Shown: positions 24,280-33,549, counted from the first letter of the stretch. The stretch: DNA of 64,000 bases from Spirochaetae bacterium HGW-Spirochaetae-3 (GCA_002839315.1 PGXV01000002.1:1-64000), one strand, 5' to 3'. Translations and numbers: made by a program. Notes: generated by a model from the letters alone, not told the origin.

Positions 24280-25749
24280 ATGAAGAACAGCAAAAAGCTA
24301 TCGGCGACGCTCGCCGCGGCGCTGCTCTGCGCCGGCGCGGCGTGGGGCCAGGACTCATGGGGAGACGACGGCGCGTGGGGCGACGAGTCCGCTCCCTCCG
24401 TAGGGATCAGCGGCAGCGCCTCGATGGCGGGCCGGTTCTACACGGCGGACGACGACGAGGCGATAACCGCCCTGCCGTCGTTCCAGCTCGACCTCTCGTA
24501 CGCCGGCGCCTCGTCGGAACTCGCCGCGACGCTCCTGCTCGACGAGGAGACGCTCGGCGAGAACCCCGAGGACGTCCTCGCGGAGCTGCGTTTCGGCGCG
24601 TTCATCGGCGATTTCGGCATCGAGGCCGGCAAGATGAAGGCGGTATGGGGTAAGGGAGACAAGCTCCACGTCGTCGACCTCTTCAACGCCAACGATTACA
24701 CGGACTTCCTCTTCCCCGATTACATAGACAGGCGACTCGGCGAGGAGATGGTCCGCGTCACATGGAACGCCCCCTCCGGCGGTCGTATCGAGGCTATCTG
24801 GACGCCGACCATGACGGCCGACCGCGTACCCCTGAGCGGCCGCTGGACGCCGGCCTCGGCCACGAGCCTCGTCGCCGCGGCCACGTCGTACGTCAGCAAC
24901 CTGGCGGCTACGGCCTCGACGACGGCGTACGCGACTACCTATACCGCGATACAAGCAGACGGGACCTGGAATCCCGCGGCGGCCGCCGCCGCCGATGCGG
25001 CGTCGCTCGCCGCGGCGCAGGCCGTGCTGAGCGAGTTCGGCGACGCTTCGGACCTGCTACCCGACACGAGCACCCTCGACTACGGCCAGTACGGCGTCGG
25101 CTATACGACAACGATGGGCGGCGTCGACCTCGGGCTCCTCTACTACCTCGGCCACTACAAGACGCCCTCGGTTACGGTAGGCTACGGCGTTAACGGATTG
25201 GGACGGACCGTGGTAACGAGCCTCTCCATCGCCTACGACCGATTCCAGTCGTTCGGCGCGGAGGCGGCAATGGCCGTAGGACCGCTCAACCTGCGCGGCG
25301 AGGCGGCGTACTACCTCGGAGCCGATCGCGACGGCGACGACCCGGCGGTCAAGAACGACAGCGTCAACTGGGTCGCCGGCTTCGACATCGGCCTTCCCCT
25401 GGGCGAGCTGAACCTCAACGTGCAGACCATAGGCCGCTACGTCATGGGCAACGACGGCATCGCCGGCGCCTCCGACGTCGACTACGATAGCGACGGCGTC
25501 TACACGAACGACAAGATCGTCGTCAGCCTCTCGGACAGCTTCGCCCACGAGAAGGTCCAGCCCAAGATAGACGCGACATGGGACATAGAGCGCGGCGACG
25601 TCGTCCTCATGCCCAAGCTGACGATAGCCGTCCGCGACGACATGAACGTTGAGCTATACGGCGCCGCGTTCCTCTGCGACGACGACGGCGAATTCGCCGC
25701 GTACGAGGACAACGACTTCGTCGGGCTGAAGCTAGACTACTCTTTCTAG
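24280..25749 (+). CDS. outer-membrane beta-barrel (DUF1302-like) protein
   Basis: 489-aa predicted outer-membrane protein. A signal peptide ends near AAWG (residue 23); a Trp/Asp/Gly-rich acidic segment follows, then alternating amphipathic strands to the C-terminus, which ends LKLDYSF with a terminal Phe, the classical barrel signal. AGKMKAVWGKGDKLHVVDLF resembles DUF1302-type barrels linked to RND exporters. An Ala/Thr-rich low-complexity insert lies near residues 195-250 and probably forms an external loop. Last gene of the exporter operon; a strong hairpin follows. Confidence 0.85.
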   Translation: MKNSKKLSATLAAALLCAGAAWGQDSWGDDGAWGDESAPSVGISGSASMAGRFYTADDDEAITALPSFQLDLSYAGASSELAATLLLDEETLGENPEDVLAELRFGAFIGDFGIEAGKMKAVWGKGDKLHVVDLFNANDYTDFLFPDYIDRRLGEEMVRVTWNAPSGGRIEAIWTPTMTADRVPLSGRWTPASATSLVAAATSYVSNLAATASTTAYATTYTAIQADGTWNPAAAAAADAASLAAAQAVLSEFGDASDLLPDTSTLDYGQYGVGYTTTMGGVDLGLLYYLGHYKTPSVTVGYGVNGLGRTVVTSLSIAYDRFQSFGAEAAMAVGPLNLRGEAAYYLGADRDGDDPAVKNDSVNWVAGFDIGLPLGELNLNVQTIGRYVMGNDGIAGASDVDYDSDGVYTNDKIVVSLSDSFAHEKVQPKIDATWDIERGDVVLMPKLTIAVRDDMNVELYGAAFLCDDDGEFAAYEDNDFVGLKLDYSF

Positions 25750-25756
25750 ACCCTAG

Positions 25757-25787
25757 GGCGACGGCGGCCCTGCCCGCCGTCGCCTTT
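25757..25787. terminator. terminator between porin and GH2 genes
   Basis: Perfect 11-bp stem (25757-25767 with 25774-25784), 6-nt loop, TTT on the plus strand. It lies between convergent genes and may act both ways. Confidence 0.65.
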
Positions 25788-25803
25788 CCCGTAACGCATT
25801 CCG

Positions 25804-27660
25804 TCAGGCTTTTCCCCGCCCTAAGCGCCCGAACGCGGCGTATAATTCCTCGTTGAGAGCGCGCACGACGGCGGCGTCGTACTTGAGCACCTTACGGTCG
25901 TAGGTATAGAAGCCGTTGCTCTCTATCTCCACGTCCGAGACCTGGGTATAGACCGCGGCCCGCAGGCCCCGGTCGACGAGGGGAATCAGCTGGTCGCGCA
26001 CGAGGCGCGAATAGCCTTCCCGGAGCGAGGGGCCGTCGTCGTAGAATTTATAGCCGAACCGGGCCGCGTCGTCCCACATATGCCCGGGTACCGCCAGGTT
26101 GTAGCCGCCGTATTCCGATATGAAGTACGGTCGGCGGTCGCGGCGGGGCGGCTTACGTAGCTTGACGATATACGTGTGGCGGCTACGGAAATCGCCCGCG
26201 CCGCGATCGTGCCAGCCCGAGACCGCGTCGACGAGGCGTGACGGATCGGCGGAGCGAAGCCTATCGGCGACGCGGGCCGACTCGAACTGCCCCCACGACT
26301 CGTTGAAGATCGTCCACATGACGATGGACGGATGATTACGCAATAAGGCGACCATTCCGAAGAGATCGGCCTCGAACTCGTCGCGATCGGCCTTCTCCGC
26401 CCTGCCCGCCCCGTGCAGGGCGAACGCCGATCGGTCCTCCGCGGGCACGCCGAGAATCATCGCGGCGGCTATCCTCGCGGTGCCGGCCGCCCGGTTGCGC
26501 CCGCCCGATACGGCGTCCTGGATTACGAGCATGCCCAGCCGATCGGCGTGCCAGTAGAAGCGCCGCGACTCCACCTTCACGTGCTTCCGCAGGCCGTTGA
26601 AGCCGAGCGCCCGCATAGACTCGATATCGAAGACGAGGGCCTCGTCGGCCGGCGGCGTCATGCCGCTCTCAGGCCAGTAGCCCTGGTCGAGCGGCGCGTT
26701 CACGAATATCGGCTCGCCGTTGAGCCGTATGACGGACCGTTCCCCGTCGGGCGCGCCGGGAAGGGGACCCAGGTCGACTCGCCGCAGGGCGAAGTACGAG
26801 TCGACGGAATCGACGGCGGCGCCTGATACGTCGAGAATCTCCGCCCGGAACGCGTACAGGTACGGGTCGGCCGGCGACCACGGCCGCGGGGACGGTACGA
26901 TCGCCGCGATCGACTCGCCCGACCGGCCCCGGACGTCCAGAATCCCGCCGCCGGGAAGCATGATGCGTATCGCGACGTCGGCCGGGCGCTCGGTCTCCAC
27001 GACGACGTCCGCGCCGCCCAAGTCTGCGCGCGTCTCTATCCTGAAGCCCAGGATGGCGTTCGCGGCGGGGACGGGCTCGAGCCAGACGGTCTGCCAGACG
27101 CCGCTGGTCGGAGTATAGAGAATACCCGCGGGCTTCAGGGCCTGCTTGCCCCGCTGCTGGAGGCCGGCGTCGCTCGGGTCGCGGACGGCGACGACGAGCT
27201 CATGCTCGGTTACTCCGTCGCCGGCAGGCAGCTCGAAGGCGAACGGCAGGTATCCTCCGCGATGCTCGCCCAGGAGCGCGCCGTCTACGAACACGGCCGC
27301 AAGGTAATCCACCGCCTCGAACCGCAGCATGACGCGACGGCCCGCCCAGGCCGCGGGCAGGATGATCGAGCGGCGGTACCAGAGCGTCTCGGTCGGGGCC
27401 AAGGTCTTGCCGACCCCGGATAATGCGCACTCGGGCGCGAACGGCACGATGATACGGCCGCGGCGATCCGCGGGTCCGAAGTCGGGGGCTACTTCGTCGG
27501 CCAGGGCGCCCGGACCGGACTCGCGTATCGCGTATTCCCATGGACCGTTGAGCGACAGCCAGTCGGGCCTAACCATATCGGGCCTCGGGTATTCCGGCAA
27601 CGGAGAATCGGCATCGACGCTCGCGCTCCAGGGCGAGGAAAGTTCCATTATAGCGGGCAC
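25804..27660 (-). CDS. glycoside hydrolase family 2 (beta-galactosidase/glucuronidase-like)
   Basis: 618-aa retaining glycosidase without a signal peptide. The order is that of GH2: N-terminal sugar-binding jelly-roll (LNGPWEYAIRE; RVMLRFEAVDYLAAVFVDG), an Ig-like middle domain, and a TIM barrel. The acid/base Glu is in WTIFNESWGQ and the nucleophile in YFISEYGG. The C-terminal extra domains of LacZ are absent, so it is a short GH2. Start is GTG at 27660 with AAGGAG 5 nt upstream. Substrate is open (beta-galactoside, glucuronide or mannoside). Divergent from a WYL regulator. Confidence 0.9.
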   Translation of the reverse strand: MPAIMELSSPWSASVDADSPLPEYPRPDMVRPDWLSLNGPWEYAIRESGPGALADEVAPDFGPADRRGRIIVPFAPECALSGVGKTLAPTETLWYRRSIILPAAWAGRRVMLRFEAVDYLAAVFVDGALLGEHRGGYLPFAFELPAGDGVTEHELVVAVRDPSDAGLQQRGKQALKPAGILYTPTSGVWQTVWLEPVPAANAILGFRIETRADLGGADVVVETERPADVAIRIMLPGGGILDVRGRSGESIAAIVPSPRPWSPADPYLYAFRAEILDVSGAAVDSVDSYFALRRVDLGPLPGAPDGERSVIRLNGEPIFVNAPLDQGYWPESGMTPPADEALVFDIESMRALGFNGLRKHVKVESRRFYWHADRLGMLVIQDAVSGGRNRAAGTARIAAAMILGVPAEDRSAFALHGAGRAEKADRDEFEADLFGMVALLRNHPSIVMWTIFNESWGQFESARVADRLRSADPSRLVDAVSGWHDRGAGDFRSRHTYIVKLRKPPRRDRRPYFISEYGGYNLAVPGHMWDDAARFGYKFYDDGPSLREGYSRLVRDQLIPLVDRGLRAAVYTQVSDVEIESNGFYTYDRKVLKYDAAVVRALNEELYAAFGRLGRGKA

Positions 27661-27728
27661 GGTAGCTCCTTATTAATAATGATCACAGGATCCTACAGCC
27701 CTGGCGGGAAACGGTCAACGAAACATGC

Positions 27729-27734
27729 TATCAT
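27729..27734 (+). promoter_or_regulatory. -10 of WYL regulator gene, leaderless arrangement
   Basis: TATCAT preceded by TG-like context ends 6 nt before the ATG at 27741; the -35 is poor and there is no ribosome site. Confidence 0.4.
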
Positions 27735-27740
27735 CGGGCG

Positions 27741-28673
27741 ATGAAGAACGAGCGGCTGATAGCGTTACTGGATCGCCTCCTCAACGAAGGTCGCGCTACG
27801 GCGGCGGATCTCGCCAGGCGTTTCGAGGTCTCGGAGCGCACGATCTACCGCGACATCGATTCATTGTGCATGGCCGGCGTACCGATCGTCGCCGAGGCGG
27901 GCGCGGGCGGCGGCTACTCGATAGATCCAGGCTACCGCGTAGACCGGAGCTTCCTCACGAAGGACGAGGTCGCCGACCTCTCCGCGCTTTTGCGCGGTAT
28001 GCCAGAAGCGCTGAAGGACGGCAATATAGAGCGCTCCCTCGGCAAGATTTCTTCGCTCGGGACTCCCCGGGACGGAGAAGGATGCGAAAACGCCCCGCCG
28101 CCGTTCATGGCTACGCTGTCGCCATGGGGCGGGCCCGGACCAGACCCCGCGATAGTCATAGCCCTGCGCGAGGCTATAGCCGACAAGCGCCCCGTATCGT
28201 TCGAGTATGTCGACGGCGAGGGCAGGGGCAGCGAGCGCCTCGTCGAGCCGTTCTCCATCGTCATAGGCGGAGCCGTCTGGTACCTGCACGGCTACTGCCG
28301 GCTCCGTTCGGATTGGAGGCTTTTCAAGCTATCCCGTATCCGGTCGCTCCGAAGGCGAGCCGAGCGCTTCGACCCGGCGGAGCGGCTTCCGGCGCCCCAC
28401 CCCTTCCGCTCGGGGGACGAGCCGCTCGTCGACGTCGAGCTAGAGGCCGCGCCGCGTCTCGTCCAGGCCATGGACGAGGCCTTCCCCGGTTGCGGGGCGG
28501 ACTACCTCGCCGACGGTTCCGCGATCTTCGCGTTCCAGTATCCGGAAGGCGCCTGGCTCGTTCGCTTCCTCCTGTCCTTCGGCCCCGGTCTCGTCGTGAG
28601 GAAGCCCGAGAGCATTCGCGCGGCTCTCGTCGAAGCCGCCATAAAAATCGCCGAAGCGAACAGGAAACCCTGA
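27741..28673 (+). CDS. YafY-type regulator, HTH_11 plus WYL domain
   Basis: 310-aa transcription factor. The N-terminal winged helix is RLIALLDRLLNEGRATAADL then FEVSERTIYRDIDSLCMAG; the GGGYSIDPGYR wing follows. The WYL domain spans about residues 145-220, with its conserved Trp-Tyr-Leu seen as VWYLHGYCRLR, and a C-terminal extension ends near residue 305. WYL proteins sense nucleic-acid or other ligands. A DUF3795 gene follows in the same direction, and an inverted repeat overlaps this gene's stop codon. The neighbouring GH2 is divergent, so it is another possible target. Confidence 0.93.
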   Translation: MKNERLIALLDRLLNEGRATAADLARRFEVSERTIYRDIDSLCMAGVPIVAEAGAGGGYSIDPGYRVDRSFLTKDEVADLSALLRGMPEALKDGNIERSLGKISSLGTPRDGEGCENAPPPFMATLSPWGGPGPDPAIVIALREAIADKRPVSFEYVDGEGRGSERLVEPFSIVIGGAVWYLHGYCRLRSDWRLFKLSRIRSLRRRAERFDPAERLPAPHPFRSGDEPLVDVELEAAPRLVQAMDEAFPGCGADYLADGSAIFAFQYPEGAWLVRFLLSFGPGLVVRKPESIRAALVEAAIKIAEANRKP

Positions 28674-28688
28674 CGCGAACTGTCAGGG
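28668..28688. promoter_or_regulatory. inverted repeat, candidate WYL-regulator operator
   Basis: CCCTGAC-GCGAACT-GTCAGGG is perfect and overlaps the WYL gene stop. The -10-like TAGTAT (28698-28703) of the DUF3795 gene begins 9 nt later, so the repeat covers the -35 region. Confidence 0.4.
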
Positions 28689-28731
28689 ATAGCGCGCTAG
28701 TATCGTCTCATCACGTTTCAAGGAGACGACT

Positions 28732-29070
28732 ATGGACAGCTTGATTGCGTATTGCGGGCTCGACTGCGCCGAATGCCCCGCGAGGATAGCCCTGATCGAC
28801 GACGACGACGCTCTCAGGGCGAAGACGGCCGAATCGTGGACGAAGGCGTTCGGATTCCAATTCTCCAAGGAGATGATCAACTGTACCGGCTGCAAGGAAC
28901 CCGGCGTCAAGATCGGGCATTGCGCGGAATGCGGGCTACGGGCCTGCGGACAGGCCAAGGGCGTCGCCGACTGCGGCGCCTGCGCCGACTACAGCGGATG
29001 CGCGAAGATCAAGGCGTTCATTGCCCAGGCGCCAGAGGTCAAGGCTAACCTCGAGCGGGCACGCGCGTAG
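28732..29070 (+). CDS. DUF3795 Cys-rich protein
   Basis: 112-aa soluble protein with eleven or so Cys in paired motifs: YCGLDCAECPA at the N-terminus, NCTGCKEPG in the middle, then HCAECGLRAC, DCGACADY and GCAKI. This is the DUF3795 layout, probably binding zinc or an Fe-S centre; the biochemical role is unknown. AAGGAG lies 5-6 nt before the ATG. It follows the WYL regulator gene and may be its target. Confidence 0.9.
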   Translation: MDSLIAYCGLDCAECPARIALIDDDDALRAKTAESWTKAFGFQFSKEMINCTGCKEPGVKIGHCAECGLRACGQAKGVADCGACADYSGCAKIKAFIAQAPEVKANLERARA

Positions 29071-29084
29071 CGGCACCGATCAGC

Positions 29085-29128
29085 GGGCGCCCCGGGCCTC
29101 ACGGGCCCGTCCGCCGATCGGGGCGCCC
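29085..29128. repeat. nested GC inverted repeat between convergent genes
   Basis: GGGCGCCCCG (29085-29094) pairs perfectly with 29119-29128 and encloses a smaller GGGCC/GGCCC stem. There is no T-run; it may be a Rho-independent-like block for both convergent genes. Confidence 0.5.
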
Positions 29129-29131
29129 TCA

Positions 29132-29839
29132 TCAGGCCCGATCATAACCGTTCGAGTACGGGCACGCGGTTCTACACGCATGGCACTTTATTCGCCATTC
29201 CCCGCCGCCCTCTCTCCCGAAAGCGTATTCCCAGCACGTCCCTTGCCTCATGAATGCGCTTCCGTCGATGGCTCCGACGGGGCAACTGTCTATGCACATC
29301 CTGCACGCCTCGTTGCACGGCCCGTCTTCCAGTAGCCGGTCGGGCTCCAGGCTGAGCGACGTGATAACTGCGCCGAGCCATACCATGTTTCCGTACTCGG
29401 GCGTTATGAGGAGCGTATTCTTCCCTATAACCCCCAGTCCCGCCTGACGGGCCGCGTTCTTCAACGAGATCAAGCCCATCGTCCTGCCCGTCTCCTCGTC
29501 GTAATTGCACGGCTCGATGGCGCCGGTCGGGATCGCCGCATAGCCTCGATCCTCGATGGCGCCGGCCAATCCTATCGTTATCTCGTCGACGGCCCTGCTC
29601 AGGCCGTTCCTGATAATGGTATAGGGAATGGCGCTCGCCGAGCGTATCGAGCTCCTCAGGAACTTCTTCGCTACGACGATCACGGATCTCGCGCCGCGCA
29701 GTATCTCGCCAGGGTTCGACATGGCGGGCATATCCAGGAAACGGTCGACTGACGCTATGCCGCATAGGTCGCAACCCGATCCATAGGCGAATTCCTTTAT
29801 CGCTCTGGCCGTCAGGCTGCCCGCAAGCTCGTTACCCAT
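29132..29839 (-). CDS. QueG-like 4Fe-4S protein
   Basis: 235-aa iron-sulphur protein resembling epoxyqueuosine reductase and related reductases. The N-terminal half has GCDLCGIASVDRF and ARSVIVVAKKFL; the middle has AARQAGLGVIGKNTLLITPEYG, a QueG-type signature. The C-terminal ferredoxin-like part has CRMCIDSCPVGAI and CHACRTACPYSN, giving ligands for two clusters. It is shorter than typical QueG (about 350 aa), lacking the C-terminal HEAT-like part, so true queuosine function is doubtful. GGAGGG precedes the ATG. Monocistronic. Confidence 0.85.
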   Translation of the reverse strand: MGNELAGSLTARAIKEFAYGSGCDLCGIASVDRFLDMPAMSNPGEILRGARSVIVVAKKFLRSSIRSASAIPYTIIRNGLSRAVDEITIGLAGAIEDRGYAAIPTGAIEPCNYDEETGRTMGLISLKNAARQAGLGVIGKNTLLITPEYGNMVWLGAVITSLSLEPDRLLEDGPCNEACRMCIDSCPVGAIDGSAFMRQGTCWEYAFGREGGGEWRIKCHACRTACPYSNGYDRA

Positions 29840-29910
29840 CGTATCCCTCCTCGTGCTACCCTACGGTAGCGGACGACAGGGACAACTCGTGTCATATATT
29901 AGCAGAAATT

Positions 29911-29943
29911 CCCGAGGAAGCGGACGGCGTCCCGCTCCTCGGG
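29911..29943 (-). terminator. terminator after glgP
   Basis: The arms 29911-29923 and 29932-29943 pair with one bulged base; on the minus strand a short AATTT follows. Confidence 0.6.
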
Positions 29944-29951
29944 CGACGAGC

Positions 29952-32489
29952 CTACGCCCAGCGGACCAGCCCCGGTATGAAGGGGTGAACGAGGCCCTCG
30001 TGGCAGGGTAGCACGCGCACCGAGTAGCCGTGCTGGCCGGTCGACTCGCAGGCGACCTCTACCGAGTACTCGTACGCGCCGCCCTGGGACTTGCCCGCCT
30101 TCATCTCGGCCCGCGCCGGATCGTATATATCCCCGGTGCTCGATACGGGGCCGTGGTATAGCTCGACGAGGACCTGCTCGGGTCGTAGCGCGCCTATCCT
30201 GACGCGGGCCTCGACCCGCACCTTATCGCCGCGCTCCATTACCGGCTTGGCCGTCGACCGCACGTCCTCTATGGCGACGTTAGCCCATTCACGGCGCGCC
30301 GCGTCCAGGTAATCCGCCACCGCCTTGGCTCGCTCGTAGCCGCCGGAGCCGAGCTCGCGCGCGTTTGCCAAGGCCGGCAGGTAGTAGCGATCCGTATATT
30401 CCATAAGCGTGCGATGGAACGAGAATCGCTTGCCGACGTCATGGATCGACGCCTTCATCATCTTGATCCAGTCGCGAGGCAGACCGTCGCGACCCCTCTC
30501 GTAGAAGGTCGGGAGTATCTCCCGCTCGAGCAGGTCGTAGAGCGCCTTCGACTCGATCTCGTCCTGAAGCTCGGTATCCGCGTACTCCTCGCCCTTGCCT
30601 ATGGCCCAGCCGCATTCGGGGGTATAGCCCTCCGCCCACCAGCCGTCGAGCACGGAGCAGTTGAGGACGCCGTTCATCCCGGCCTTCATTCCGCTGGTGC
30701 CGGAGGCCTCGAGGGGGCGACGCGGCGTATTAAGCCAGACGTCGGAGCCGCTCGTCATATAGCGGGCCATCGTCATATCGTAGTCCTCGAGGAACACGAT
30801 ACGTCCGGCCACGTCGTCACGGCGGGAGAAATGGACGAGTTCCTTTATTATTTCCTTGCCTGGCATGTCGTGCGGGTGCGCCTTGCCGGCGAAGATGATC
30901 TGTAGCGGCCTGTCCTTGTCGGACAGCAGGCGCAGTAGCCTGTCGGGATCGGACAGGAGCAGGTTGCCGCGCTTGTAGGTCGCGAAGCGCCTGGCGAAGC
31001 TGATGGTCAGCGCGGACGGCGAAAGCGCGTCGTCGGCACGCGCCAGCCCCTTCTCGGAGACGCCCATACGGCGCATCTCCTTCTTGAGCCTATCCCGCGC
31101 GAACACGACGAGCCGCTCGCGGCGACGCTCGTGCGTCCGCCACAGCTCGTCGTCGCTTATCCGGTCTATCCGGTCCCAGATATCCAGGTTGGTCGGCTCC
31201 TCGGCGAAGCGGGGCCCGAAGTAGCGGTCCAGCACCTCGAGCAGGGTGTAGGGTATCCAGGTACGGGGATGGACGCCGTTGGTAACGTAGCCGATCGGCA
31301 CTTCGTTGGTCGGAAGGCCGGGCCAGATTTCCTTCCACATATCGCGGGACACGTGGCCGTGCAGTTCGGACACGCCGTTAGCATAGGCGGACAGCTTGAG
31401 CGCCAGCACCGTCATGCAGAACGGCTCGGCGTCGTCGTTCGGTCGTTCGCGGCCGAGCGAGAGGAAGGCCTTCCAGTCCAGTCCGAGCGAGGCGAGCCAT
31501 CCTCGGAAGTACTTGTCCATCAGGTCTATGCCGAAGCGCTCGTTGCCCGCGGGGACCGGCGTATGCGTCGTGAAGATATTGGTCGCCCACAGCGCTTGAG
31601 CCGCCTGCGCGAACGACAGGCCCTTCTCAGCCATGGTTTCGCGTATACGTTCCAGACCGAGGAACGCCGCGTGGCCTTCGTTCATATGGGCAACGACAGG
31701 ATTAATGCCGACCGCCTTAAGCGCCCGGATGCCGCCTATTCCCAGGAGTATCTCCTGTCGGATACGCGTTTCCTTATCGCCGCCGTATAGCGTCGCGGTG
31801 ATGGTCCGGTTCGACGGCGCGTTCTCGTCGATATTGGTATCGAGCAGATAGAGCGACGCGCGGCCGACCTTGACTTCCCAGACCTGGGCGACTATCTGCT
31901 CGCCGGCCATGTCCACCGTTATCTTGACCGGTTGGCCCTCGGCGTCCTCGCAGCGGCGGACCGGCATATTGTACCAGTCGTTCTCCGGGTACTCTTCCTG
32001 CTGGAATCCGTCGGCGTTCAGGTACTGCCTGAAATATCCCTGCCTATAGAGAAGGCCGACGCCGACGAGCGGCAAGCCGAGATCGGAGCTCGTCTTCATA
32101 TGGTCGCCGGACAGAATGCCGAGGCCGCCGGAATAGATCGGGAGCGACGAATCCATGCCGTATTCCATGGAGAAATACGCTATGGAATCCTGGTACCCGC
32201 CCTTGTACCATGGTTGCGCATTCTTGTAAGCCTCGAACTTGCCATAGACCTCGCGTAGCGCGGCCAGGAACGAGTCGTCCGTCGCGACCTCTTCGAAGCG
32301 TTCCTGCGAGACCATACCGAGCATCTTGGCGGGATTCTGCCGGGAAAGGGCCCATACGTCGTAGTCGAGGCGTATGAAGAGCATGATCGCGTCGAAGTTC
32401 CACGATATCCACAGGTTATGGGCCATCTCCTCGAGAGGAGCCAAGGCCTCGGGAATCTTCGGCTTTATCGTATGGGTCAGGATTTTCAT
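29952..32489 (-). CDS. glgP: alpha-glucan (glycogen) phosphorylase
   Basis: 845-aa PLP enzyme that releases glucose-1-phosphate from glycogen or maltodextrin. The N-terminus (EEMAHNLWISWNFDAI) and the spacing place it in the short bacterial/archaeal alpha-glucan phosphorylase branch. The PLP-Lys region is EASGTSGMKAGMNGVLN near residue 595, and MNEGHAAF and FTTHTPVPAGNERF are family blocks. GGCGGTGA lies shortly before the ATG. It is not in an operon: the nagB stop is 265 nt upstream, with a duplicated hairpin element in between. Expected role is mobilising stored polysaccharide. Confidence 0.95.
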   Translation of the reverse strand: MKILTHTIKPKIPEALAPLEEMAHNLWISWNFDAIMLFIRLDYDVWALSRQNPAKMLGMVSQERFEEVATDDSFLAALREVYGKFEAYKNAQPWYKGGYQDSIAYFSMEYGMDSSLPIYSGGLGILSGDHMKTSSDLGLPLVGVGLLYRQGYFRQYLNADGFQQEEYPENDWYNMPVRRCEDAEGQPVKITVDMAGEQIVAQVWEVKVGRASLYLLDTNIDENAPSNRTITATLYGGDKETRIRQEILLGIGGIRALKAVGINPVVAHMNEGHAAFLGLERIRETMAEKGLSFAQAAQALWATNIFTTHTPVPAGNERFGIDLMDKYFRGWLASLGLDWKAFLSLGRERPNDDAEPFCMTVLALKLSAYANGVSELHGHVSRDMWKEIWPGLPTNEVPIGYVTNGVHPRTWIPYTLLEVLDRYFGPRFAEEPTNLDIWDRIDRISDDELWRTHERRRERLVVFARDRLKKEMRRMGVSEKGLARADDALSPSALTISFARRFATYKRGNLLLSDPDRLLRLLSDKDRPLQIIFAGKAHPHDMPGKEIIKELVHFSRRDDVAGRIVFLEDYDMTMARYMTSGSDVWLNTPRRPLEASGTSGMKAGMNGVLNCSVLDGWWAEGYTPECGWAIGKGEEYADTELQDEIESKALYDLLEREILPTFYERGRDGLPRDWIKMMKASIHDVGKRFSFHRTLMEYTDRYYLPALANARELGSGGYERAKAVADYLDAARREWANVAIEDVRSTAKPVMERGDKVRVEARVRIGALRPEQVLVELYHGPVSSTGDIYDPARAEMKAGKSQGGAYEYSVEVACESTGQHGYSVRVLPCHEGLVHPFIPGLVRWA

Positions 32490-32583
32490 CGTTCACCGCC
32501 GGTAGATTACGGGATAGCGCTACAGCACAAGGAAGCGCCTTACGAATCATAATCGACCGGGGGACCATACGCAATGCGGCGAT

Positions 32584-32733
32584 CGCGGGCCGGTAGGCCG
32601 CGATCGCCAGCCGTCGTTCGACCCGACTCGCTTCTCTCGCGGGTCAACGACGGCGCGGGCCGGTAGGCCGCGATCGCCGGCCGTCGTTCGACCCGACTCG
32701 CTTCTCTCGCGGGTCAACGACGGCGCGGGCCGG
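32584..32733. repeat. tandem 70-bp hairpin repeat, about 2.1 copies
   Basis: Copy 1 (32584-32653) and copy 2 (32654-32723) differ at one base (A at 32609, G at 32679); a 10-bp third start follows. Each unit contains two inverted repeats: a CGCG(A)TC-type stem (from 32581, GATCGCGG with CCGCGATC) and GCCGTCGTT-C-GACCCG with CGGGTC-AACGACGGC around a 14-nt loop. It resembles a BIME/REP-like element between nagB and glgP and could also terminate the nag operon. The rest of 32490-32754 shows nothing else. Confidence 0.85.
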
Positions 32734-32754
32734 CGGATTGACGCCGGAGGCGTA

Positions 32755-33549
32755 TCAATCGATCGCGTTGTCGAAGTTGAGCGCCTCGATCTCGTTGAAG
32801 TAGCGCACGGTACCGACCTTAAGCTCGTCGGTCGCCCGCTCGTCGCATACGACGACGACCCTGGGGTGAAGCTGGAGGCAGGAGAAGGTCCACAGGTGGT
32901 TGACGCCCTCCTCGATCGCGTGGCGCAGGGCGCGGGCCTTGTTGGCGCCGGATACCAGGATGAGCACCTCGCGCGCGTCCATGATCGTGCCCACTCCGAC
33001 GGTCAGCGCGGTAGCGGGCACGGCCGCGGAGTCGCCGCCGAAGAAACGGGAATTGACCGACCTGGTCTCCCGGGTAAGCGTCTTGACCCTCGTCCTCGAG
33101 CTTAAAGACGAGCCTGGCTCGTTGAAGGCGATGTGCCCGTCCTCCCCCACGCCGCCGATGAAGAGGTCTATGCCGCCCGAGTCCTTTATGGAACGCTCGT
33201 AGCGGGCGCATTCGGCGTCCAGGTCGGCGGCGTTGCCGTTCAGGATGTTCGTATTGGCGGCGGGGATATCGACCTTGGAGAACAGGTTGTCGCGCATGAA
33301 GCTGTGGTAGCTCTGCGGATGGTCCTCGGGAAGGCCGACGTACTCGTCCATGTTGAAGGTGACGACATCGCGGAAAGACAGCGCCCCGCGGGCGTAGAGG
33401 GTCGCGAGTCGCTCGTACATGCCTATCGGGGACGATCCCGTGGGCAGACCGAGCACGAAGCGGCCGCGAGCCGCCAGGACGCGCCTGGCGACGTAGTTGG
33501 CGGACCATTCCGACACGGCGTCGTAGTCCTTGCGAATGATAAGGCGCAT
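32755..33549 (-). CDS. nagB: glucosamine-6-phosphate deaminase
   Basis: Converts glucosamine-6-phosphate to fructose-6-phosphate and ammonia, the last step of GlcNAc use. The 264-aa length is typical. Seen: [15 protein letters not shown] (phosphate loop), [20 protein letters not shown] (catalytic Asp), [18 protein letters not shown] (Asp/His/Glu relay) and a C-terminal region with [10 protein letters not shown]. Last gene of the nagZ-nagA-nagB operon, 34 nt after nagA. Confidence 0.96.
   Translation of the reverse strand: MRLIIRKDYDAVSEWSANYVARRVLAARGRFVLGLPTGSSPIGMYERLATLYARGALSFRDVVTFNMDEYVGLPEDHPQSYHSFMRDNLFSKVDIPAANTNILNGNAADLDAECARYERSIKDSGGIDLFIGGVGEDGHIAFNEPGSSLSSRTRVKTLTRETRSVNSRFFGGDSAAVPATALTVGVGTIMDAREVLILVSGANKARALRHAIEEGVNHLWTFSCLQLHPRVVVVCDERATDELKVGTVRYFNEIEALNFDNAID

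Noticed and set aside
29132-29839. Naming the Fe-S protein queG
   Set aside because: It is about 100 residues shorter than QueG and the C-terminal part is missing, so a queuosine role is not supported.
32584-32733. CRISPR array interpretation of the 70-bp repeats
   Set aside because: The copies are directly adjacent with no unique spacers and the unit is a double hairpin; no cas genes nearby.
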